DNA from: an uncultured Christensenella sp.
GTDB taxonomy: Bacteria > Bacillota > Clostridia > Christensenellales > Pumilibacteraceae
Assembly: GCA_910577435.1 (NCBI GenBank)
Contig: CAJTLV010000002.1
Location: 124,001 to 188,000 of the forward strand
DNA length: 64,000 nucleotides
Direction: 5' to 3'
Shown in pieces: positions 57,293 through 64,000 of this stretch; position 1 is the stretch's first letter, and each line of letters opens with the position of its first letter. A program made the translations under genes and the position numbers. Under the pieces are notes generated by a model. That model saw only the letters and a program-made list of their open reading frames with translations, was not told the DNA's origin and did no database searches.

Positions 57293-59369
57293 CATATAAC
57301 AGCAAGTCGCCGTAAGTAGGGAACGGCCACAGCGATTTGGGTACAAGCGTTTCCAGCCTGTCGCAGTAAGCGCGCAGTTCCTGCATAGTCGCGAACACCG
57401 CGTTGCAGTATGCGTTCGCTTCGCTTTGCAGATCGGGTTCGTTTTTTGCGGATGTATGCGCGTCGCTCAGTTTCTGCTCGGCTCGGTACGCATCGGTAAT
57501 AAGCGCCGCGATATGCTTGAGAAGTTCGGTCTGCGCAGTCGCGTCCACGCCGAGCGCGGTCAGCTTTGTTACATTGTCGGCAAGGCGCGTGGAAAACTCG
57601 GTCGCGGCGGGCAGAATCTGCTTGAGTGTGATTTCGCACATAGTGAGCGCTTCGATATTGATCACCTTGCAGTAATTTTCGAGCAATATGTCCTTACGCG
57701 CTTTGACTTCTTCGGGCGTATAAATTTTCAGCCGCTCGAACATTTTGACGTTCTCTTCGCGGTCGTAATAAGCGAGCGCTTCGGGCGTGCTTGTCAAATT
57801 GAGCAGTCCGCGCCGCTTCGCCTCCTCTTTCCATTCGTCCGCATAGTTATCGCCGTTGAAAACAATGCGGCGGTGCTTGATATATTCGGATTTGATGAGC
57901 GCGCGCGCCGATTTTTCGAAATCTTTCGCGTTTTCGAGCTTATCCGCAAACTCGTTCAGCGTATCCGCAACTGCGGCGTTTATCATTATATTGGGGCAAG
58001 CGATATTGAGCGCGGAACCGAGAGAACGGAATTCGAACTTATTGCCCGTGAACGCAAAAGGCGAAGTGCGGTTGCGATCTGTAGTATCCTCGTAAATTAC
58101 CGGAACGGACTCCACGCCGGTAGACAGCCTGCCGCCGACGCGGTTGCTGTATTCCTTGCCCGAAGCGATGGTTTCCAACAGATCGGTGATCTCGTCGCCG
58201 AGAAACATCGAGATGATCGCGGGCGGCGCTTCGTTGGCGCCCAAACGGTGATCGTTCCCCGCCGTCGCGACAGACAAACGCAAAAGATCCTGATGCTCGT
58301 CTACAGCTTTGATAATAGCCGTTACGAACAGAATGAATTGCAAATTGTTTTTTAAGTCCTTACCCGGTTCGAGCAGGTTTTCGCCGTCGGACGTGCTGAT
58401 CGACCAGTTGTTATGCTTACCCGATCCGTTTACGCCCGCAAACGGTTTTTCGTGCAGGAGACACACAAGCCCGTGCTTCTCCGCAACCTTACGCATAATC
58501 GACATCGTCAATTGGTTATGATCGGTCGCGATATTGACGGTGCCGAACACCGGCGCGAGCTCGTGCTGTGCGGGCGCAACCTCGTTGTGCCGCGTCTTGG
58601 AATATATGCCGAGTTTCCACAACTCTTCGTCTAGGTCCTCCATATATTCGAGTACTCTCATTTTGATGTTTCCGAAATAATGATCTTCGAGTTCCTGACC
58701 TTTGGGCGGTTTTGCGCCGAACAGCGTGCGCCCCGTCATAATAAGATCGGGACGTTTTTTATAAAGTTCTTCGGGAATGAGAAAATACTCCTGCTCCGCA
58801 CCGACAGACGGCAACGCGCGCTCCGGCGTTTTGCCGAACAGTTTGAGTACGCGCAATACCGCGCGATCAAGCGAATCCATCGACCGCAAAAGCGGAGTTT
58901 TTTTGTCCAATACCTGACCGGAATACGATATGAACGCCGTCGGTATGTACAGCACGCTGCCCTTGACGAACGCATAGCTCGTCGGATCCCACGCCGTATA
59001 TCCGCGCGCCTCGAACGTCGAACGCAGTCCGCCCGACGGGAAACTCGACGCGTCAGGCTCGCCTTTTATGAGCTGCTTGCCCGAAAAATTCATAATGACC
59101 GTTCCGCCGACCGCAGGCTGAATAAAGCTGTCGTGCTTTTCTGCGGTTATGCCCGTCATAGGCTGGAACCAGTGCGTGTAATGCGTGGCACCGTTTTCGA
59201 TCGCCCAGTCCTTCATCGCGTTCGCTACAACATCGGCAACGTCGGAGGTGATCGGTTTTCCCGTCCGAATGGTGTTTTGCAACGCTTTGAAAACGTCTTT
59301 GGGCAAGCGCTCGCGCATTATCTGCTCATTGAACACCATCGAGCCGAACAACTTTGGAACTTTGGTCAT
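57288..59369 (-). CDS. glnN: Glutamine synthetase type III
   Basis: This 693-aa protein makes glutamine from glutamate, ammonia and ATP. GSIII proteins are about 700 aa, as here, and much longer than GSI. Typical motifs are VPKLFGSMVFNEQIMRERLPKD at the start, GAEQEYFLI, RHNEVAPAQHELAPVF, NGSGKHNNWSIST (ATP/ammonia site) and RLGANEAPPAI. ATG 59369 with AGGAGG is preferred over the longer frame to 59540. The upstream leader folds into mutually exclusive hairpins with a T-run, so attenuation is likely. Confidence 0.97.
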   Translation of the reverse strand: MTKVPKLFGSMVFNEQIMRERLPKDVFKALQNTIRTGKPITSDVADVVANAMKDWAIENGATHYTHWFQPMTGITAEKHDSFIQPAVGGTVIMNFSGKQLIKGEPDASSFPSGGLRSTFEARGYTAWDPTSYAFVKGSVLYIPTAFISYSGQVLDKKTPLLRSMDSLDRAVLRVLKLFGKTPERALPSVGAEQEYFLIPEELYKKRPDLIMTGRTLFGAKPPKGQELEDHYFGNIKMRVLEYMEDLDEELWKLGIYSKTRHNEVAPAQHELAPVFGTVNIATDHNQLTMSIMRKVAEKHGLVCLLHEKPFAGVNGSGKHNNWSISTSDGENLLEPGKDLKNNLQFILFVTAIIKAVDEHQDLLRLSVATAGNDHRLGANEAPPAIISMFLGDEITDLLETIASGKEYSNRVGGRLSTGVESVPVIYEDTTDRNRTSPFAFTGNKFEFRSLGSALNIACPNIMINAAVADTLNEFADKLENAKDFEKSARALIKSEYIKHRRIVFNGDNYADEWKEEAKRRGLLNLTSTPEALAYYDREENVKMFERLKIYTPEEVKARKDILLENYCKVINIEALTMCEITLKQILPAATEFSTRLADNVTKLTALGVDATAQTELLKHIAALITDAYRAEQKLSDAHTSAKNEPDLQSEANAYCNAVFATMQELRAYCDRLETLVPKSLWPFPTYGDLLLYV

Positions 59370-59444
59370 AAACTCCTCCTGAAAAGCAAAAACGCCGTAA
59401 TACTTACGGGTAGTTAACTCCCCATTACAGCGTCCGTAAATACA
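59370..59444 (-). promoter_or_regulatory. glnN leader with attenuator-like alternative hairpins
   Basis: In the RNA sense, a first hairpin GTAAAT/ATTTAC, a second GGGGAGTT/AACTACCC and a third CCGTAAGTATTACGG (59409-59395) followed by CGTTTTTGCTTTT succeed each other. The third is a short intrinsic terminator just before the ribosome binding site. TTACGG from the 3' arm of the first hairpin can instead pair with the CCGTAA of the third, which would prevent termination. Seen: sequences and pairings. Inferred: that a nitrogen signal or RNA-binding protein chooses between them. Confidence 0.5.
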
Positions 59445-59449
59445 TTTAC

Positions 59450-59479
59450 AGTATATATCCACGCACCGAAATTTGTCAA
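59450..59479 (-). promoter_or_regulatory. Promoter of glnN
   Basis: On the minus strand TTGACA (59479-59474), an 18-bp spacer and TATACT (59455-59450), about 75 bases before the structured leader ends at the ATG. Confidence 0.78.
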
Positions 59480-59571
59480 TCGATTTGCGTATTGTCGAAA
59501 CAAAATTCGACACGGCGAACAATCTTTTCGGCACTCGCAAACAAACGTCCGACGTTTATTCGCGGCCGTCC

Positions 59572-60636
59572 TCAGCAATGGTATCCGCCTCTGTACGAAT
59601 AAGGACGAAACCGCGAGCTGTCGTAGATCGCCTCGCAATCGACGAGTTGCGCATACTGCTTTTTATACAGCCTCAGTGCCGTACCGTCAAACGGCTTGCG
59701 GTATATAAACGTCGCATCCGAAAGTTCGCGCTCGTAATCCGTAGCGCCGGCACCGACGCACAAAAAAGTGTCGAATCCGTATTTGCGGAAAACGCCGAAC
59801 TTGTCGCTCTTTGCATTATGCTCGCCTGCGGGAAAGCATAACACGCGCGTTTCACCCACTATCGGCTCGACGTACTTGCGCCACATCGCGCAATCCTTTT
59901 CTACGTCCGCGTGCGACATTCCGTTAAAATATTTATGATAATAAGTGTGCGAAGCAAACGTATAGCCACGCCGTTTAAGTTCCGCGACCAATTCTTTGCA
60001 CGACTCTGCGTCGCGCTTCATTATCTTGTCCGACACATTGCAGTCGGGCGTTATTCTGTAACCGAGTATGCCGTTGTAGCCGTTGACGCACACCGTCGCG
60101 CGCGCGCCGTCGACCGAAAAATCGGGGTGGTCTTCTATGAATTTTTCGAGTATCGAAATGTTTTCGCGCTCGCGCGTGATTTTTACGTCATCCCTTGCCG
60201 TGTAATCGCAGATTGTCCCGTCCGAGACGATTATCTTATCTATACACCCGCGCCCGACAGTGTCGTAAGTCATATCGTCAAACGACAAAACTATCGGCTT
60301 TTTTCCGCGCGGCATAACTATATCGGCGTTGCCGAGCGCCGCGTCCAGACTTATGAGCGCATAACCGCGCGAATACAGCGAGTCTAGGAGTTTGCCGAAC
60401 TCGCTCGCTGTCAAATGATCTTTATCGAAACAGTTGCGCAACGAATTGCCTTCCGAAAACGCCTTATCGGTATCGTATACCAATTCGTGCGTAAATATGT
60501 GTTCCACCTTGCCGTCATACACGTATTCCTTTGCAGTTGCCGTACCGCCGAATGCGAACACGCCGATGCACATAACAGTCGCGACGATAAACAGCACGAC
60601 CGAAATTTTCGATCCCTTCTTTCGTAACGTATACAT
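59572..60636 (-). CDS. Membrane-anchored polysaccharide deacetylase
   Basis: This 354-aa protein has an N-terminal signal-anchor helix (12-34, SVVLFIVATVMCIGVFAFGG) and an extracellular NodB-type domain. KPIVLSFDDMTYD holds the catalytic base and metal aspartates, FASHTYYHKYF the HxxxH-like metal histidines, and LCFPAGEHNA the later motif. It probably deacetylates peptidoglycan or a surface glycan. There is no Shine-Dalgarno before the ATG, and the start context (TATGCT, six bases, ATG) again hints at a leaderless mRNA, weakly. Confidence 0.9.
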   Translation of the reverse strand: MYTLRKKGSKISVVLFIVATVMCIGVFAFGGTATAKEYVYDGKVEHIFTHELVYDTDKAFSEGNSLRNCFDKDHLTASEFGKLLDSLYSRGYALISLDAALGNADIVMPRGKKPIVLSFDDMTYDTVGRGCIDKIIVSDGTICDYTARDDVKITRERENISILEKFIEDHPDFSVDGARATVCVNGYNGILGYRITPDCNVSDKIMKRDAESCKELVAELKRRGYTFASHTYYHKYFNGMSHADVEKDCAMWRKYVEPIVGETRVLCFPAGEHNAKSDKFGVFRKYGFDTFLCVGAGATDYERELSDATFIYRKPFDGTALRLYKKQYAQLVDCEAIYDSSRFRPYSYRGGYHC

Positions 60637-60764
60637 AATAATAGCATACGCCTTTTGTCGAATTTAATTCGCAAAGCGCACATATTCGGACGCCGCAATA
60701 CGCGTGAATGCTTTACCCGTCGGTCCGCGCTCGCCGGGTCGATACGTCAATCGTGAAATGCAAT

Positions 60765-60795
60765 AAAAAACCCGACTTCATATCGGTCGGGTAGA
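60765..60795 (-). terminator. Terminator of ftsH operon
   Basis: ACCCGAC (60770-60776), loop, GTCGGGT (60786-60792), followed on the minus strand by six T. Confidence 0.88.
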
Positions 60796-60801
60796 TTGTT
60801 A

Positions 60802-61503
60802 TTATATAGCCAGTGCCGCCGCGACGTCTTTGAGCGCCGCATAAGCGCTTGTAGTATCGGCTCGGACGTTAATGCCTACTGTCTTGTACGTTTCGGAAGA
60901 AATCCCGTCGATGTCGGACTCGTTATCCATACGCGCATAAATGTACGGATACAGCGAAATCGTGCCGACCTTGCCCGCAGTGTCCTCGATGACGACCTTC
61001 ATTCTGTCGAAGTAGATCGTTTCGCCCTCTACCTTGATCGACTTTGCGCCGGAATAGTCTATTGCGCCGTCTTTGATTTTAAGCGTATCGTAAACGTACT
61101 CTATCATATACGCCGACGAAGTGGACGAAATGCCCTCTATGTCCGACGGAGCGTATTCTATTCTGTCGCCGTCGGTATTGCGCTTGAATTTGTACGAATA
61201 GTTCCAATGCCCTTGAAGAATGGCGCTCATTATCGAAAAATCGAGGTCGTTCACCGCAGCATTGAGCTTGCTCTGCGTCTCGTCATCGGTAGGCTGAACC
61301 GTCGTATTGCCGGTATTGTAGAACTTGTATTCCGTCGGTCTGTCTAATTTTTCGAGCGGATCGATACGCACGGAACACAATACCGCGATAGCTATGAGAA
61401 TAAGCACCGCGACGCTCACTACCGTGATGACGATTATATTGGCGACGCGGCGTGACTTGCCCGCTGCCGCCGTACTTGCCGTTGTCTTGTCTTTCTTAGC
61501 CAT
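60802..61503 (-). CDS. Hypothetical single-pass membrane protein
   Basis: In this 233-aa protein a basic cytoplasmic start (MAKKDKTTASTAAAGKSRR) is followed by a membrane helix (20-43) and an extracellular alpha/beta domain of about 185 residues (GHWNYSYKFKRNTDGDRIEYAPSD, IEGETIYFDRMKVVIEDTAG-type strands). The family is not recognised. It is separated by 22 bp from ftsH and shares its transcript, so a role in membrane protein quality control or the envelope is possible. Confidence 0.82.
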   Translation of the reverse strand: MAKKDKTTASTAAAGKSRRVANIIVITVVSVAVLILIAIAVLCSVRIDPLEKLDRPTEYKFYNTGNTTVQPTDDETQSKLNAAVNDLDFSIMSAILQGHWNYSYKFKRNTDGDRIEYAPSDIEGISSTSSAYMIEYVYDTLKIKDGAIDYSGAKSIKVEGETIYFDRMKVVIEDTAGKVGTISLYPYIYARMDNESDIDGISSETYKTVGINVRADTTSAYAALKDVAAALAI

Positions 61504-61525
61504 ATCCGTTTACCGTTTGACTTTA

Positions 61526-63706
61526 TCAGTCCTTTCCTTCGTCCTTGTTGTCATTTTTCGCGTCCGCGTCTTTTTTTGCGGTGCGCTTAATAGGCTTCTT
61601 TTGCGGCGCGTTCGCTTTCTTTAACGCCTCGTCGGTCTCTTCAGGCGTTCCATCCGATTTAACGTCCGCGTCTTTAACTCCCGCGTCGCTCTTCGTTCCG
61701 AAATCTGAATCCGCCTTGTCGGGACCATCTGTTTTGACCGATCTATCGGGCTTTTCTTCGACTATCGGATCGAGATCGGACAGTTTTTTGATCGGCGCTT
61801 TTTCCATATCCGCGCGGTGCGTCTGCTTATAACTGAGCCGCTCGGCAAGAGCCGCTTTCACCTCGTCGGGCGACGCGCCGTTCATAAGCATATCGACTTC
61901 TTCGGCATAGATCGTCTCGCATTCCAGCAAAACGCGCGCCATATTTTCCATTATCTTGCGCTTTTCGGTGAGGATCTTGACCGCTTTGTCGTGCGCCTCG
62001 TCCAAGAGCCGCTTGACTTCCGCATCGATCTGCGTCGCGACGGTCTCCGAATACGAGTGCTGAGTCTGGTAATCGCGCCCCAAGAACACCTCTTGACTTC
62101 CGCCGTAGTATACGGGACCGACCTTGCCGGACATACCCCATTCGGTGACCATCTTGCGCGCGACATTGGTAGCCTGCTGAATGTCGCCTACCGCGCCCGC
62201 CGTATAGTCTTCTATCACAAGTTCTTCCGCAGCTCTTCCGCCCATTGCCTGCGCGAGCATACCGAGAACCTTGCTTTGCGAAATATGATTATTGTCGTTG
62301 TCGGGACGGTACATAGTATATCCCGCCGCCTGACCGCGCGGTATTATCGAAACTTCCTGTACGGGATCGCACGCCTTTATGCACCGCGCGACGATAGCGT
62401 GTCCCGCCTCGTGATATGCGGTTATGCGCTGATCGACGGGGGTGACGAGCCGCGATTTTTTCTGCGGTCCCATAACTACCTTGTCGATACCCTCGAACAA
62501 GTCCTCCATCGATATGCGCGTGCGGTTGTCGCGCGCGCACAGTATCGCCGCCTCGTTCAACAGGTTTTCTATATCCGCGCCCGAAAATCCGCTCGTAATG
62601 CGGGCAAGCGTGCGGAAATCGACGTCCGATGCGAGCGGCTTGTTGCGAGCGTGTACTTTGAAAATCGCTTCTCTGCCGCGAACGTCGGGCAGGTTGACGT
62701 AGATCTGTCTGTCGAAACGACCGGGCCGCATAAGCGCCGGATCGAGTATATCCGAACGGTTGGTCGCCGCCATAACTATGATGTGTTCGTCCGACTCGAA
62801 TCCGTCCATCGCGACGAGCAACTGGTTGAGCGTTTGCTCGCGCTCGTCGTTGCCGCCGCCGAGACCTGCGCCGCGCTGTCTGCCCACCGCGTCTATCTCG
62901 TCGATGAACACTATGCACGGCGAATTCTTTTTTGCCTGATCGAATAGATCGCGCACGCGCGACGCGCCCACGCCGACGAACATTTCCACAAAGTCCGAGC
63001 CGGACTTACTGAAAAACGGAACGTTCGCCTCGCCCGCGACAGCCTTTGCAAACAGGGTCTTACCTGTTCCGGGAGGGCCTACGAGCAGTACGCCGTGCGG
63101 CACACGCGCCCCGACCGACGTAAACTTTTGCGGACTTTTGAGAAAGTCGACTATTTCTTTGAGTTCTTCTTTTTCCTCTTCGGCGCCTGCCACGTCGGCA
63201 AAGCATACCTTAGGCTGGCTCGAAACATTGTTCTTGGATTTGCCGAAGTCCATAGTCTGTCGGTTGGCGTTGCTCATCGTTCTGAACATCATAACCATAA
63301 GCACAACGAGAACTATAAGCCCCAGCGCAGGTACTATATAATCAGTGAAGTTTGTGGCGAAACGGTTGTTGAACGAGATCTCGATATGCTTCGATCTGTC
63401 GGCGTTGACCTTTTCGCCCTTGTCGTTTACAAGCTCACCGGCATTATACGCCTCGACGAATTCGAGAAATCCGTCGCGCACGTAAACGCGGTAACTGTAC
63501 GAACCCGCTTTACCGCCGATATTATGAACGTATGCGGTGTCGTTCTCGAAATACACCTCGTCGACCTTTTCTTCGATTATCTCCGCTTTGAGATACGAAT
63601 ATGTCTTCTCGGCAGGGCCCGACGTTGCGTATAAAACAATACCGATTATGACCCCCACAAGCAAGAGGGACATTACGACGATTAAAACTTTGGTGCTTGT
63701 TTTCAA
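61526..63706 (-). CDS. ftsH: ATP-dependent zinc metalloprotease FtsH
   Basis: The 726-aa product starts at TTG 63706, eight bases after GGAGG; the longer frame to 63760 lies over the promoter. Membrane helices at about 7-27 and 128-146 flank an extracellular domain. The AAA module has VGPPGTGKTLFAKAVAGEA, Walker B IVFIDEIDAVG and the SRH with NRPDILDPALMRPGRFD-like sequence (NRSDILDPALMRPGRFD). The zinc site is HEAGH. A long acidic/lysine-rich tail of about 110 residues (EEKPDRSVKTDGPDKADSD) follows the usual end. It degrades membrane and regulatory proteins. Confidence 0.97.
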   Translation of the reverse strand: MKTSTKVLIVVMSLLLVGVIIGIVLYATSGPAEKTYSYLKAEIIEEKVDEVYFENDTAYVHNIGGKAGSYSYRVYVRDGFLEFVEAYNAGELVNDKGEKVNADRSKHIEISFNNRFATNFTDYIVPALGLIVLVVLMVMMFRTMSNANRQTMDFGKSKNNVSSQPKVCFADVAGAEEEKEELKEIVDFLKSPQKFTSVGARVPHGVLLVGPPGTGKTLFAKAVAGEANVPFFSKSGSDFVEMFVGVGASRVRDLFDQAKKNSPCIVFIDEIDAVGRQRGAGLGGGNDEREQTLNQLLVAMDGFESDEHIIVMAATNRSDILDPALMRPGRFDRQIYVNLPDVRGREAIFKVHARNKPLASDVDFRTLARITSGFSGADIENLLNEAAILCARDNRTRISMEDLFEGIDKVVMGPQKKSRLVTPVDQRITAYHEAGHAIVARCIKACDPVQEVSIIPRGQAAGYTMYRPDNDNNHISQSKVLGMLAQAMGGRAAEELVIEDYTAGAVGDIQQATNVARKMVTEWGMSGKVGPVYYGGSQEVFLGRDYQTQHSYSETVATQIDAEVKRLLDEAHDKAVKILTEKRKIMENMARVLLECETIYAEEVDMLMNGASPDEVKAALAERLSYKQTHRADMEKAPIKKLSDLDPIVEEKPDRSVKTDGPDKADSDFGTKSDAGVKDADVKSDGTPEETDEALKKANAPQKKPIKRTAKKDADAKNDNKDEGKD

Positions 63707-63731
63707 TCTCCATTCCTCCGAATTACATAAT

Positions 63732-63760
63732 AGTATAACACGTCGGGCGCGATTTAACAA
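63732..63760 (-). promoter_or_regulatory. Promoter of ftsH
   Basis: On the minus strand TTGTTA (63760-63755), a 17-bp spacer and TATACT (63737-63732). Confidence 0.78.
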
Positions 63761-63821
63761 GTGTTTTAATCGGCGAATTGCATTTTAATCGGATTTTAAT
63801 GCGGGTGAGCGACGTTCGTTA

Positions 63822-64000
63822 TTACGTTCCCGAGCTTTCGTACCGCTTTAACCCTACGTGCCAGACGGTGAGCGCGAGCGTCATTATTATCACCGCCGCT
63901 ACGGCGGAAAACAGTACCGACCACCAAACGTTCGTTCCCGTCACCAAACATTCTACGGGATAGTACAGGAACAGCCCGAACGGTATCACGTAGAACAGTA
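63822..64000 (-). CDS. ABC-2 type permease, C-terminal part (cut by window end)
   Basis: Reading on the minus strand from the right edge gives FYVIPFGLFLYYPVECLV, a linker, WWSVLFSAVAAVIIMTLALTVWHVGL and a final KRYESSGT. Two membrane helices ending in the GLKRYESxG signature identify the end of an ABC-2 family permease (DUF990/COG3694 type). The rest of the gene and its ATPase are expected beyond the window. About 60 bp separate it from the ftsH promoter. Confidence 0.8.
   Translation of the reverse strand, partial: LFYVIPFGLFLYYPVECLVTGTNVWWSVLFSAVAAVIIMTLALTVWHVGLKRYESSGT

Noticed and set aside
59395..59409. CCGTAATACTTACGG in the glnN leader, same arms as the element repressor operator
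   Set aside because: It is better explained as the terminator hairpin of the leader; a single site with a different spacer, far from the element.

Overview
The window looks like a chromosomal segment of a Firmicutes (Clostridia-type) bacterium, probably an uncultured gut lineage. The evidence is a DnaD-like plus DnaC/DnaI-like primosome pair, AddAB instead of RecBCD, type III glutamine synthetase, sigma-A promoters with a near-invariant 17-bp spacer, and AGGAGG-type ribosome binding sites. No 16S or other definitive marker is present, so the lineage is inferred.

Region 1 (1-5815) is the right end of an integrative mobile element lodged at the 3' end of a tRNA-Ser(GGA) gene. It carries an unidentified ORF entering from the left, a hairpin-rich origin with a pC194-like nick site, a rolling-circle Rep, an AT-rich operon (Cro/CI repressor plus three small cysteine-rich proteins), a three-operator phage-like switch, a small coiled-coil ORF and a tyrosine recombinase next to the tRNA. 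Its left end is outside the window.

Region 2 (5.9-10.1 kb) holds DUF2804, rpsI-rplM with a leader and strong promoter, a lipoprotein, then a decayed zone with a structured orphan ncRNA candidate and the remnant of a nuclease/toxin-like gene.

Region 3 (10.1-13.3 kb) is a compact operon of a TIR-domain protein, two SAM methyltransferases and a SIMPL protein, a candidate conflict or signalling system. SbcCD and the dnaD-dnaC pair follow (13.4-19.8 kb).

Region 4 (19.9-31.4 kb) has a divergent pair of membrane GT2 glycosyltransferases, an ABC drug/polymer-type exporter, a zinc-ribbon DUF898 membrane protein, a divergent dehydrogenase-fold protein, and a two-component system enclosing an ABC transporter (antimicrobial-peptide type), with direct repeats ahead of the transporter.

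Region 5 (31.5-40.6 kb) has gyrA and gyrB separated by a 123-bp tandem repeat, ilvC, membrane and orphan proteins, a Cro/CI regulator and a decayed SDR gene.

Region 6 (40.6-46.6 kb) contains a second TIR operon: nucleoside phosphorylase, TIR with two zinc ribbons, an SPFH-like zinc-ribbon protein and an unknown protein, beside a Sel1-repeat protein. This is the best candidate for an undescribed system.

Region 7 (46.9-64 kb) holds a GNAT acetyltransferase, a Q-rich membrane protein, AddAB, a lipoprotein, an ATP-grasp ligase, glnN behind an attenuator-like leader, a polysaccharide deacetylase, ftsH with a downstream membrane protein, and the end of an ABC-2 permease. Several genes in the window have a -10 box exactly 6 bp before the start codon, suggesting leaderless mRNAs.
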